Shown in pieces: positions 34,356-47,339 of a DNA stretch of 64,000 bases (positions are counted from its first letter, which is position 1; each line of letters opens with the position of its first letter). Source of the stretch: Whalleya microplaca. Taxonomy: Eukaryota > Ascomycota > Sordariomycetes > Xylariales > Xylariaceae. The stretch covers positions 558,001 to 622,000 of the forward strand of contig MU385724.1 of assembly GCA_022497155.1 (NCBI GenBank). Direction: 5' to 3'. The translations under genes were made by a program, and so were the position numbers. The notes under the pieces are model-generated. The model saw only the letters and a program-made list of their open reading frames with translations, did no database searches and was not told where the DNA came from.

Positions 34356-36456
34356 TGGAAACGATATTGTGGTATCACGGAGGCTAGATTGCTAAATTGT
34401 ACCCCACCTACGAGAGGAGGCTAGGAAACCCTGTCTGTTCGAGTTGACTAGAGTTCTGGATATATGCGGCTTGAGCCGCTTGATTTATCCACCACGTATA
34501 ACAATGCTGACGAACCTGTAAGCGCCTACCTACTCGAGGATACCAATAGATTTTCAAAGATTGACGTCGTCGAAGATTGGACCCAATAATCCAGTCATGT
34601 CATCTGAGAATCAAGACAATCGCTGTACGAAGTTTTGAGGTTCGCCTTCGTAGCGTGTTTGCTGACGCCACGATAATCCTTCGAGCTTCAAGCTTCGGCC
34701 CTCGGGTTAGTCATTGCATGAGACTTTCAAGCTTGGTTGTTTTACCCGGGGATGTATCTCAGATAGTCAAATTAGTACGGCATTGACTTCATCTATATCA
34801 TACTTTTGTAGTAGCAGGTATCGTTCAGAGCGGAATTCTGCCAGTGATGCATCACGATGCACCAAGTTCGAAGATTACATTTATCTCATTCAGCCCCTGT
34901 CACGCGAATAGAAATGGTTGCTAGGTCACGTGGAATCAGCTGATCGACGCGATTTGTAGTACCTAGTCACAAGCTGAACCCCTTTATCTATAAATTCAAC
35001 AGCGCAATCAGAATGGCTTCGTTACACGTCCTGTTGAGAACGAAGACCTGGAACCTGTTTATGAGGAGGGTTTGGTTTAGTTGTGGTGGCGTACAAGAAC
35101 CGCGGGGTGAGCCAAGGTACAAACTACCGAATGCCAAAGCAAGCATCCGAAGCCGAAAATGGCCAACGAATGAAGGTAGTCAAATACTAGACAGGCCGAA
35201 GTCGAATTTCTCTAATAGCTATGGCATGTATCCGGTGTAAAGGATTGTAGCAAAAGAAAAATGTCCAGACGCAAGAGAAACGAGGAGCCACTAATCGAGA
35301 TCTATCAAGAATTATCGACAGCTTTGCGAGTATGAAACCAAAAGCTCTGACAACCTAATTATCTTGCCTTCTCTAATTAGTTTGTTATACTTTCTTTACT
35401 AAGACAAGCCCCCCCCCCCCCTTCCCCTTTCACTTTTAACGGCCTGTTCTTCTTGTTGAACTTGGCATCGCCCCTTTTAGGCTTACCCTCCAAGCCGAAA
35501 TGGGTCTCCAGATTCGTTCGCAGTTTGGCCTGAATCTCAATGAACACGAGCAGGAATAATAAACTTAAGAAGGATTATATTTAACGTAACAATAAAGCTA
35601 TAAAATAATCGTATTCCAACTTAAAAAAGGGTGGGAACAAACCTAGCGGCTGTTTAAGCCTTTCCTGAAAAAAGTTACTCAATCCCCTTATTTCGAGAAG
35701 GCTTATCCGTATATAATTCAAAAAGTATTCCTTGCAACCCTCTTATACATACATTTGCTGTGATTTATCCAGCACTTCAAACCTCATTCTGAGTTTAGAC
35801 ACCTATACGCTACTTAAGAACGCCAAGTGATACAAGGATGGAGCACATGCTTAGCAATTGGAATTTAGTATAATCATGAGAATCTACCTCACGCAATTGG
35901 CAGTAGGACTGATCCCCATTCCCCTCTAGTTGGTTTAACCTTTGATAAGGAATAGCTAGAGCAAGGAAACTAATGATAATTAACTCCAAGGTAAAGTTTA
36001 TTATTTCCTTGATATTGGGAGGGTAAATATTTAATTAACTGCTAATGGACAGCCCTCGCCGCTTCATCAAGGGCCACAGCCGGTCAGATAAATACGTAAG
36101 CTATGTTGACGTTGGCTTTGGCCGTATCTTTACCGCATCAACATGTACCACGCGCACATCAAGTATCTGATGTTAGACAGGACGCTGAGGGTGTGGAGAG
36201 AGGGGTGCTTATTGGCAATAACTCGATATAGTGTGACCGGAGGCGTGATAAGAAACTTGATATTCTGTCGCGAGTCATAGCCGATCTGATAAGAAAAGCT
36301 TTGGACATTCTGAGGTATTACGTCGGGCTGTCTTAATACCTGAAACTATCAATCAGTTCCCATATCAGTGGGTATACTAAACACGTCAGGATATTATAAA
36401 CACTGAAAGATATAATATATCGCCCCTAGATTAAGTAGCAAAACCTAAACACCTAG
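34356..36456. other. AT-rich, gene-poor spacer
   Basis: This 2.1 kb stretch has no recognised gene. It has a run of 13 C at 35409-35421 followed by strongly AT-rich DNA (about 35560-35720). The frame at 35013-35240 shows no domain. It could be degraded mobile DNA upstream of the PKS. Confidence 0.45.
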
Positions 36457-36790
36457 CCTGTCACACGGCTATTGGAGCCAAAACCTGTTGGAAGCTATAC
36501 AAGATGCAGAAACACTGCACGAGTACATATATTGGGTGCTGTTAAATATTATTCGACACTGTTGGAATGTATGACTACCTAACAAAAGGTATGATCACCA
36601 GACGGCGGCTATGTCGTCAACAGACTAGATACGTACCAGAAATACGTACCGCAGCAGCAGGTCTATATAAGACCTGTCGCCGACCATCAGACTTAGATTA
36701 AAACTTATAACCATAAGCACCCTCAGAGGCCCTGGAGAATTATTAGCTAAATTGATATATTCCAAGCCCTGATCACAGCCCTTGTTATAT
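36457..36790 (+). repeat. LTR-like repeat, copy B
   Basis: Direct-orientation copy of 10848-11180, less decayed. Homology starts with a shared TGTCACACGG block, then TGTTGGAAGCTATAC at 36486, like a Ty1/copia LTR start, and continues through CACCCTCAGAGGCC and TCCAAGCCC to about 36785. The TATATAA at 36664-36670 lies inside it, as a retroelement promoter would. It ends about 65 bases before the PKS start codon. There is no internal gag/pol, so it is a solo LTR or fragment. Confidence 0.68.
36664..36670 (+). promoter_or_regulatory. Putative TATA box inside LTR-like repeat
   Basis: The sequence TATATAA sits 184 bases upstream of the PKS ATG at 36854. No other clear TATA motif lies between it and the ATG with better spacing. 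Copy A has the related TATATAA at about 11056. Use by the PKS is inferred from position only. Confidence 0.45.
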
Positions 36791-36853
36791 AGCCAGTCAA
36801 AGGGTCGGTTATATCATAAAGCCCTTTTAATTTTCATTTGCTTAATATCGAAT

Positions 36854-39800
36854 ATGTCTCTCGGGACTAGCGAAGAGCCTATTGCTATTATCGGTAGCGC
36901 CTATCGGTTTGCTGGTGGAGCTAACTCGCCTTCCAAGCTATGGGAGCTCCTGAAGGAGCCTCGCGATATTCTCAGCGAGATACCCGAGTCACGTTTTAAT
37001 GCTCAAGGGTTCTATCACTCGGACGGGCAATATCACGGCCATAGCAATGTACATCATTCGTATCTCCTGTCAGAGGACCCTGCGAGCTTCGATGCCCAAT
37101 TCTTTGGGGTCAAACCCGTGGAAGCGAGAGCTTTAGACCCACAGCAGCGGTTTCTGCTTGAGACGGTATATGAAAGCCTCGAGTCTGCTGGCCTGACTAT
37201 CGAAGGGCTCCGTGGTAGTGACACTGGCGTGTATGTTGGACTTACATGTAACGACTACGAGGCTATTATGCTCCGCGACCACAGCACCATACCTTCGTAT
37301 TTCTCTATTGGAATCGGTCGGAGTATCATGTCGAACAGGATTTCGTACTTCTTCAACTGGCACGGTCCATCCATGACGCTTGATACGGCCTGCTCTTCAA
37401 GTCTGTACGCTGTGCATCTAGCTGTCCAAGCTCTCCGAGTGGGAGATACCCGGGCTGCCGTGGCTTGTGGCTCGAAGCTTATCCTTGGGCCAGAGAATTA
37501 CATAACTGAGAGCAAGCTGAACATGCTCTCCCCGGACTCACGGTCAAGGATGTGGGACGCCAATGCAAATGGTAATGTGAAAGCATCTGCATCTTTCAAG
37601 TCAAAACACAAGCTAAGTGCTCCTAGGTTATGCCCGAGGTGATGGCGTTGTAGCTGTCGTCCTCAAAACGCTTAGCGCAGCCCTCGAAGACGGTGATCAT
37701 ATTGATGGGCTCATTAGAGAAACGAGTATAAATCAGGACGGGGCAATTAACGGGATCACGATGCCGAGCGCTACGTCGCAACGGGATTTAATCCGCAAGA
37801 CTTATGCCAAGGCTGGGCTAGACCCCCTGAAAGATGGCCGATGCCAGTACTTCGAGGCTCACGGCACAGGAACTCTTGCTGGTGACCCAATCGAGCCTGA
37901 AGCAATCAAGGCCGCATTCTTCCATTCCAGCAACGGTGTGCTAAGTTCCCCTGAGCCCCATAGGCCTCTATACGTAGGATCAATCAAGACAGTGGTTGGT
38001 CGCACCGAAGGTTAGTTTTACCATTATACCCTTTTTATGGCTCGTAATTCATGGCGACCTCTAGCCACCTCGGGAGTCGCGGCTCTTCTTAAGGCTGTCC
38101 TTGCGGTTCAAACCGGATATATTCCTGCCAATATGCTCTTCACCCATCTCAACCCTGCCATTGAACCTTTTTATAGCGGGCTAGAAGTTCCAACTTCCAC
38201 AAAACCTTGGCCGGCCCTCCCTCCTGGTCATCCGAGACGAGCCAGTGTGAACAGCTTTGGCTTTGGCGGATCCAATGCTCACGCGATCATTGAGAGTTAC
38301 GAGCCGTGTCCGAATAATACAAGCAGCCATCATGATGTTGCCCAATATGGGCCATACGTATTCTCTGCCAACTCGGAACAGTCTCTTGTCGCCAATCTCG
38401 CGGCATACAAAGATTTCCTTCACCAACACGGAAGCGAGATAGCACCTCGCAACCTTGCTTGGACGCTCAGGCATCGCCGATCAGTCCTACCATTGAAGAT
38501 CGCATTCCCGGCTGGGTCAATCGAGAAACTCAAGGGGAATATTGAATTTGTACTAGAAGAGAAAACAGCGAAGAAGACTAGTCTGGGCGTTCGATCCTCT
38601 CTCATCAGACCACCTCGTATTCTGGGCATATTTACAGGTCAAGGTGCCCAGTATGCTCGTATGGGTGCTGAATTGTTCGAAAAGTCCCCGTTAGCGCAGA
38701 GTACCTTGCGACAACTAGAGGACTATTTGACAGAATTACCAGTTTACGACCGGCCTTCCTGGTCGCTTATAAATGAGCTCTTGGCTGATAAAAAGTCATC
38801 TAGGATGGGGGAAGCCGAAATATCCCAGCCTCTTTGCACCGCGATCCAGATTATTCTAGTCGATCTACTTCGAGAAGCAAAAGTAACTCTTTCTGGTGTG
38901 GTTGGGCACTCTTCTGGTGAGATAGGAGCCGCATACGCAGCTACTTATCTGTCTGCTCGTGATGCTATTTATATCGCTTACTACCGAGGACTACATTCAA
39001 AACTAGCTGCAAGCCCAAACGGCCAAAACATGGAAGGAGCAATGTTAGCTGTAGGTACTTCGAGGGAGGACGCACAAAATCTACTGAGCGACGGGTTCGA
39101 GAACCGCGCGGTGGTGGCAGCAAGTAACTCGGCTTCAAGTGTGACTTTATCTGGCGATGAAGGTGCCATCGCAGAACTTGAGGTTATCTTTGAGGAGAAA
39201 AATAAATTCCGGCGACGTCTCGAAGTCGATAAAGCTTACCACTCGAACCATATGTTGCCTTGCTCAGAGCCCTATATTGCCTCCCTCAAAGCTTGCCACA
39301 TCGAAGTCCAACGGCCTTGTAAGGATTGTGTATGGTACTCCACAGTCTACAAAGCTGTAGATATGGGAAGTCCAGAAATTTCTGCCAAGCTCCACGATGT
39401 TTATTGGACAGATAATATGACTCAACCAGTTCTATTCTCTCAGGGGTTGGCGCAAGCTCTTTCTTCAGACAGCTTTGATGCTGTACTTGAGGTTGGCCCA
39501 CACTCGGCTCTCCGGGGGCCAGCAAGCCAGATAATCCAGGATGTTCTTGGTAACACTCTACTCTACCAGGGGATGCTGACTCGCAACACTGGTGCCATCG
39601 AAGCCATTTCGACTGTTCTCGGATTCATCTGGTGCAACCAAGCTAAGCCACGCATTGACCTTAATGCCTACGAGGTCGCCGTTAGTGGCACTAGAAACGG
39701 CTTCGAGGTAGTGAAGAACCTCCCATCGTACCAATGGGACCACGATCGAGTATATTGGCATGAATCTCGCCAGTCGCGCAACATGCGACGGCGTCAAACT

Positions 39801-42800
39801 CCTGTCCACCCCTTGCTGGGAGACCGAACTCCAGATAGTTCTCCACATAATCTAAGCTGGCGCAACCTCTTGAAAATAAGAGAGCTCCCCTGGCTGTCTG
39901 GTCACCAATTTCAAGGCAAGACTGTGTTTCCTGCTGCCGGATACATCTCCACAATGTTGGAAGCCAGCCGTTCTCTTGCATTGGATGGCCATGATATTGC
40001 CGTGATAGATATTCAAGATTTCACGCTTCATCAAGCTATGCCTTTTGACGACGAAGACGCTGGCATTGAGATACTTGTTTCCATGATGAATATCTCTCAT
40101 GATGAACCCCGACATATTGTCGCCGCAAAGTTTACCTATTCAGCAGCGGTTGACAAGGACAGCGAATTCTTGTCACTGGTAGCTAGTGGGAACACTAAGG
40201 TACACCTCGGCGATGCTTCCTCCACGATTCTACCCACTCTAGAACATATTACTTCAAATCTGATCAACATCACACAAGAAGAGTTCTACACTTCCATGAA
40301 GGATTTAGGATACGGGAATGGGGGGCCTTTTAGAGAACTCGCATCTATAAAAAGGAAGTTTGGCAAAGCTGAATGCCGGGTGGCCGTAGCACCCTTGGAC
40401 GACGATATGGGCAGCGGGCCGCTTCTGGTACATCCCGCAATGCTAGACTATGCGATGCAGGCTATTATCGTGGCCTACTGCCACCCAAGTGATGGCCAAC
40501 TTTGGTCATTACACGTGCCCACAGTCTTTGATCGTATTCGCGTCAATCCGTTCCTCTGTGGTTCTGCTTGGGGCGAGGCCAAATCCGTTCCCGTCAGCGC
40601 AGCTACCTTTGAATGTAGAGGGGTAGGGTTTGTCGGCGATGTTGACATCTACGGCAGTAACAACTCGCATACTGCTATTCAAATCCAAGGTCTCAAAGTT
40701 ATTCCATTGGCTGCTGCGACGGCTGCTGATGACGAGAAACTCTTTAGTCGCTCCCACTGGGCCAGCATTAATGCGGATGGAGATGACATAGCAAAAGATT
40801 ACCAGGTTACCCAGGGTCAGCATGAGCTTGCACTAGCAATGGAACGTATGGCCTTTTACTATATGCGCAAATTTGAGCGTGGGTTGCCAGCCGATCACCC
40901 AGCCCGATCAGACTCGGCCTTTAGCTCGTATCTGAGATTAGGTCAACACATGATTGAGCTAGCCGAGACTGGTAGGCATAGGTACGCAGAGAAGGAGTGG
41001 GCTACTGACACTTTGGAGGTCATTCAGAGTGCTACGGCACCGTAAGATGTCCCAATATTCTCCTTATTCCTTCTAGTTATATGTATATTAACGAGTCTTA
41101 TAAGCTAGCGTATGACTGACAAAGTGCCCAGCTTCTCTGACACCATCGATATCAGAATTGCTCAGTGTGCTAGTGAGGAAATTTCGCGCGTATTAGAAGG
41201 AGAGACTATAATGTTAGACCATTTTTTGCCAACAGGTCTACTAAGTGACTACTATGTCAACGCACTTGGCATGCAGCAGTCCTTGACTTGGATTGGGAGA
41301 GCCGTGAAGCAGCTCGCACACCACTACCCTCGTATGAATATTCTTGAAATCGGTTAGTTATGTCTTGTTTTCACTGTATTTTGTATCATTTCTTTACTTG
41401 CCGTTCAATCTATAGGCGCCGGAACGGGTGGTGCTACTAACAGCATTTTGCAGCACATCGGACATGACTTTGAAACGTATACGTTCACCGATCTCTCCAC
41501 CGGATTCTTCCAGGAAGCCGAATTATTATTTTCCCCGTACAAGACGCACATGGTCTTCTGCTCCTTAGACGTAGGTGCTGATCCGATCACCCAGGGTTTT
41601 ACCCCTGGCTCCTACGACCTGATCGTCGCATCGTTCGCTATCCATGCGACAACCACGCTTGAGGGCACAATGCACAATGTACGCAATTTACTTCGACCTG
41701 GAGGCTTCGCCACGGATTCGTCTTCGGCACGCTGCCTGGATGGTGGGCTGGTGCTGGTGAAGGCCGGAACATATCGCCTTACGTCCCACCTGAGCGATGG
41801 GATAATGTGCTAAGAAACACGGGCTTCGCTGGTATGGATACTATTACCCCTAGCAAATTCATGGATACATATGCTACCAGCGTGTTCATAACACAGGCAG
41901 TCGATGAGAAAGTGACCTTCTTGCGCGAGCCGCTTGTCACGCCGACGCCGTCTTCGATGGTCTCCCGAAAAGACACCATTCAGGATTTGGTCATCATTGG
42001 TGGCTCAACGCTGTGGACAGCTCATCTAGTGGCCGAACTTGAGAAAATCCTCATTGACTTTTCTAATAAGGCGCTTTACTTCATGTCGCTTGCGGATGTG
42101 CAACACCACAAGTTCTCGCCTGGGTCTACAGTGCTTAGTCTATCTGAGCTTGATAAGCCCATATTTCAGGACATGGTGCACAAAGACTTTGAAGGTCTCA
42201 AACAGCTTATTGCGTCTGAAAAGACACTTCTATGGGTGACAAACGGCCGGCGTGCTAGAGTTCCTCATGCCAATATGAGTTTTGCTTTCCTTCAAAACGG
42301 CAGGTGCGAGAATCGTGAACTTCGCCTACAATCCCTCGATTTCGAAGGCTCCAAGCCAGACGCGCGAACAATAGCTGAAGCGCTTATCCGACTTGACTAT
42401 GCCTCAAAAGTCATGGCCACTAATAACCAAACAGACCTACTCTGGTCTATTGAGCCTGAAATCATCGTCGATTCCATTGGACGTCACCTAGTTCGTAGAA
42501 TTGTGCCGATGGTTGATGCGAACAACCGATATAATTCCGGACGCCGCATAGTGACTCGTGAAATCAACGCTAACGAGACGGCAGTAATGTTTCAGGTGGA
42601 TGATAGGCAGCAATACAATATTCAAGACGTCTCTTTGTGCCGGTCACTGTCGATGCCAGAGACGAGCTTCTATTTGCGGGCTAGCCATGCCATACTTTCT
42701 CCTATCAAGACACCATTAGGCCCTCGCTTTCTGACTTTGGGACCAAGCTCCAAATCTAGTAAGAAAGTACTAACCCTAGCTAAGTCTTTAGCCTCTATCC

Positions 42801-44766
42801 TTCCTGTTGCCGAGGATACCTTCGTCGAGTGTGACGAGTGTTGGACAAAGTCTGCTGAGAAGCTCATAAGCTTGACTGCTGCAAATCTGTTTGCTGCTTC
42901 AATTCTGGAATCTTTGATCTCAGGTCAGAAATTGTTGGTGCATAATTCCGATACGGTCGCTGCAAAGATTCTTTCCCGCGGTGCTGAAGAGAAAGGGGTC
43001 AGCGTCTTCTTCACAACGGACTCGCTGATGGATGAAAATAACAGTACATGGATTAGTATTCCGGAATACCTGACAAAACGTCAGATTAGAGACATCTTGC
43101 CTGATGATATCTCTTTATTCATCTTATTTGGATCAGCACCAAGCAACACGACACTCATATCCTGTCTTTCTGCCTGTTGCCGTATAGAGACTTTTGGACC
43201 GGCCCTTTCAGATGGAAACGGTCTTTTTGAAAATGACGGTTCTACTTCGAGGGTCGCGTTAGCTGATGCACTATCTAAAGCCCTTCGTAATGTCGAACAG
43301 AGGGACTCAGATCTCTTCCAAGATCCCGAATTCGTTATTCCCCCATCATTTTCATGTGCTGACATTGCAGCGGGTAAAGTCTTGCCTAATACCATAGGAG
43401 GAGTGATCCAATGGACTGAAAACAATGTCGTTCAAGCTCAAGTCAATAGACTAGACGCGAACCCGATATTCAAGAGCGATAAAACCTACTGGCTTGTCGG
43501 ATTGTCGCGGCATCTTGGCTTGTCCATCTGCGATTGGATGATTCGCTGCGGAGCAAAATACATCATCATAACAAGCCGGAACCCTCAAGTGGAAGCCGCC
43601 TGGGAAGAAGCGCACAGTCGCAAAGGCATCATTATCAAGATAGTTGCCAGGTAGGTTTTACACATTGTCCATAAATAACGAATGCTGACTCCAACTAGTG
43701 ATATTAGCGATTCTAAAGCCGTTGAAGCTGTCTACAACACCATCTCAAGTTCGCATCCGCCCTTATCTGGCATTATTCATGGTGCAATGGTACTTGATGA
43801 CCATCCCATCCGAGAAATGAATGTCAATGAGTTGGAAGCTGTCCTGGGGCCGAAGGTAGCTGGTAGCCGCAACATTGACCGGATCCTCAGTGATACTCCC
43901 TTGGATTTCTTTCTTTTCTTATCCTCCATGATCAACGTGGTGGGAAATATTGGCCAGTCTAACTACTGCGCCGCCAACGCATACATGTCGAGCCTAGCAG
44001 CACAGAGACGAAAGCGTGGGCTGGCTGGTAGCGTGGTCAACATCGGTCTCGTCAAGGGCGCTGGCTACATAACACGCGAAGATACCGATGGGCGTTACGA
44101 GAAGAGGCTGCTTATGGCTGGATTGCGGCGTGTTTCTGAGGGTGATATTCACCAAATGCTAGCTGAAGGCATTGAGATCGGACGGTCAGAGATAGAATTG
44201 CCGATTGAAGAAGATCCCGAAATAAGCATTGGCTTGCGTACTATTTCGCCATTGGATGAGTGGCAGCCCCTATGGGCCGATAATCCCATATATAGGCGCT
44301 ACGTCGTCCGGGAATTGGAGGGTGGAGACGGCCCTGCCGCCAACCAGAAGGAAGGGACATCGGTAAAGGATAGGCTTCAAGCAGCAAAGACTAACGGGGA
44401 TGTCTTCGAGGTAATCAAGAGTAAGCAATGGTCTTAACATCACTCAGGAGACAATTCTAACCGATTTGACAACAAGAAACCTTTCTTGAAAAACTCCGCG
44501 TCATCATGCTTATCGAACACACTGATGATGATACCCTTATTAATAGCCTCAGTAATGATATGGGTATGGATTCGCTCATAGCTGTTGATCTGAGATCGTG
44601 GATGTGGAAGAACTACTCTGTCGCTATTCCTGTCCCGGAAATCCTTGATAGCGTTTACATTTCGGAACTCATTAACAAGGCTCATCAAGGCCTTCCCCCA
44701 GAGTTAGTTCCGAACGTCGACGTGGGTACCGATGAGGAAATGTCAACCAGTCTTTTATCTTCATGA
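36854..44766 (+). pseudogene. Reducing PKS of the PKS-NRPS clade (KS-AT-DH-MT-KR-ACP), frame broken in MT
   Basis: Seven exons: 36854-37571, 37627-38010, 38065-41041, 41132-41352, 41416-43650, 43699-44420 and 44477-44766. Domains: KS with TACSS (Cys180) and EAHGTGT; AT with GQGAQ and GHSSGEI; DH with GHQFQGKTVFPAAGY; MT with LEIGAGTGGAT; KR with QSNYCAANAY; ACP with GMDSL. No ER, TE or NRPS module follows. KS text ([14 protein letters not shown]) is typical of PKS-NRPS hybrids. Defects: at about 41700-41717 the frame shifts from the one carrying RPGGF to the one carrying FVFGTLPGWW, with about 40 expected bases missing. The KS His in the GHTEG motif is Arg (codon 38001-38003). The KR cofactor motif reads GLSRHLG rather than GLxGDLG. 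No intron explains the shift. Either a recent pseudogene or an assembly error in the MT; the residue changes argue for decay. Confidence 0.85.
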
Positions 44767-46483
44767 TCATCAGTTACATATGCTAAAGGTATTCCTACTC
44801 CGGTGAATACTACAAGTGGCGCCCTTATACTAACTCTATATCTGAGCACTCATCGGAAGAATCATCAGAAGTTGGGACAGGAGATTTGCTGATTCTGCTA
44901 AGTGATGAGGGAAAATTGATCTACTCACATCTAGATTGCAGGGCCTGGATCCAGAGCCCCGAATATAACCATGATCAAAAACTATATGCCTAGCTCAAGT
45001 TCTGAGTTATCTATATAATGGTGAAAGACAAGACGGCGCTCCACCACATAAGAGTCTGTCGCGTCACTTGGTCTTTAATATGGGGTTAAGTCTCCTTGAA
45101 TGACTTTTACTACAAACATGAGACAGAGTATTACCTAGGGTATACCTATGGTAGATTTGTCTAGCTACTTGGAAAGCTAGGTAGAAAGCTTCTCATTACG
45201 GCGCACTTTTCTAGTCAGACCAAAGCGTATTAGCAGCAAGTAAATCAAACATCAGCGACTCTTGTGAAAGTGAAGTTGAGTCGAAACGGCGCAGTTGAAG
45301 CTTCGAAACACATACGCATTTAGCCGGTACAGCAACCTCACCTAGGTGAAGGAACCCATAGAAGGGAAGAAAGACGATTGGGCCATCGGCTCGTTCCGAG
45401 AGCCTTACGAACACAGAATCCTGACCTTCCTTATTAGAAGAAGAGCAGGACCGCGCCGGGCCGATATCTGGTTGAGAGTATGCACTTGACTCCCACCATA
45501 GGTAGGACCATAGGTACCCATAGACAGACAATGACTACTCGTGTTCGCGATCCGGGTAAACAATGCATATAATTCTCATTCTTATTACAAAGCTGCCTAT
45601 ATCTTAGAATAGCACAAAATACACATATCCTACTGCAATTTCGGCTCTTTCGGATCGATCCTCGTTATGCTAGGTATCAACCAAAATTCCCCTGGCGACG
45701 TTCAAGTGTTCGCGCAGTCAGCTACCCTCATCATAAACCTTGAGAGAGCCATGGTACTTAGAACTCTAAATCTCATCCTAGGCAGCGTGCTCGCTACTAT
45801 CCGCACAAATTCACAGCCGCACCGTGGGATGTAGAGCCTCGGCAATCTGCGGATGTACATGTAGCATTTTCTTGTCCCGTCGAGGTAACTGCATACGATG
45901 CAGTAGCTAGTTCCTCCTCCGAAGCGCGGAGGAGTCAGCTGGACCCCTGAATTTAGTAAAGACCCTTAGAAATCAGATAATTCCTATTTAGATGGGTTCA
46001 GCAGAGCATGTGGCCGCGGCGCCGGCCGCCTAATATAAGGCGTATATCGATGTCCTGATGTACGCATGTATACTGCGGGTTATTTTTAGCTCCACGAATT
46101 TGAGCTTTGCTCATGACCAGTCACAGACGTCTCGAAGTCGGAAGACACGGCCGAGTGGTTGGGTATAAGATGCAGTATCCATCTCTCTCGCAGCGGAATT
46201 GCATTTCGCGCTTGCTTGGCGCCGGGTAATTGGGATATGGATAGCTGCAACTCAACGGTCGGAAGCAGAGCAAGGTTTCTTGCATATGCATTCGATCATG
46301 GTACGTTAATTTTCTTTTTGAACGTTCTGTTCCCATGGCATGACAGAGACGAAATCACGAGGTAGAAAGTTGCGAGGAGCAGATAGATGAATATGCCAGG
46401 GAGTTGAAGTAACGAGACAACCAGTGAGAATGTCTTTAGCCTCAGCGGGGGCTAGAACTCCGGGTCTCACCGACGAGACATTG

Positions 46484-46616
46484 AACCACGTTCTTGAATG
46501 TGCTGTGGAGGCTCGTGGAGGTGTCCGTGTGTACGAACAATAGTTCGAGACATTCGCAGGGCTCGTGACGAAGAAAGCAATGCTAAGAGTAGCATGTGTT
46601 TATCAAGAACGTGGTT
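46484..46616. repeat. Inverted repeat, 14-bp perfect arms
   Basis: AACCACGTTCTTGA at 46484-46497 is the exact reverse complement of 46603-46616, with about 105 bases between. No coding frame inside. Could be a small palindromic element or a chance pair. Confidence 0.6.
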
Positions 46617-47280
46617 AGATACCCCTATCATTCCAGAAATAAGCTTCTGTTAGCGTAGACGAGTGGCTGAACCGGCGCCAACGCCATCGATGTCAGTCAT
46701 AGGCACTACAATAACCTTAAAAGAATGTATGCTCAATCAACATCACTGATGCTGCCAATGTTCTAGATTCAAGATGCGGCGGCTTGGAGAAGATTTGCCG
46801 GGAGAGCGCCGCGACAGTTGAGGTTTGATCTCTGGTCAGCATCGAGAGTCTTGCTGCAATCAGGATAAGTGTGAAGATATATGATACCGGTACGTTGATA
46901 TAAAGGGCATCAACACCGGTGGGACGGCATTCGCAACCCTGGTATACGAATAAGATACTATGTATAGTAGAATAGCTCAAGATGATAGAAGGGTCGTCGT
47001 TCTGTTAAACTGCGAGCTAACTGATGTCGCACTGCGGAATCCGGGGCACTTGCACCAAAGCTTGCCCAGGTGTCGTACCTACATAGTAGTAACCCTTGGA
47101 ACTCATAGGTGCGCTTCCGAGCTAGGCTATTGTCACCTCGGCTTTATGAGGCCTGATCCGGATCCAGATTAGATATGTAGATCTCCAGATCTCCTATGTA
47201 TAGAAACCGACGATTGGGTGTGACAATTAAAAGTTCGCAGATTCTAGGTAGTCATACCTACATACATGCGTACGTACATT

Positions 47281-47339
47281 ACATACATACATACATACAA
47301 GTCACAACCGACAACAACGCTCCTATGTATGTATGTATG
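47281..47339. repeat. Inverted tetranucleotide microsatellites
   Basis: An ACAT tract at 47281-47299 is followed 25 bases later by its complement, a GTAT tract at about 47325-47339. Together they can fold into a long stem. Similar ACAT/GTAT tracts recur near 49690 and 49970. Confidence 0.75.

Noticed and set aside
41042..41131. Apparent stop after the DH/linker region of the PKS (end of the open frame at 41045)
   Set aside because: A 90-nt intron with donor GTAAGA and acceptor at 41131 restores the conserved QSATAP-FSDTIDIR text, so this is an intron and not a break.
46143..46215. ACGGCCGAGTGGTTGGG text resembling the 5' part of a tRNA-Ser
   Set aside because: No matching anticodon arm, TPsiC B-box or acceptor pairing follows; at most a fragment.
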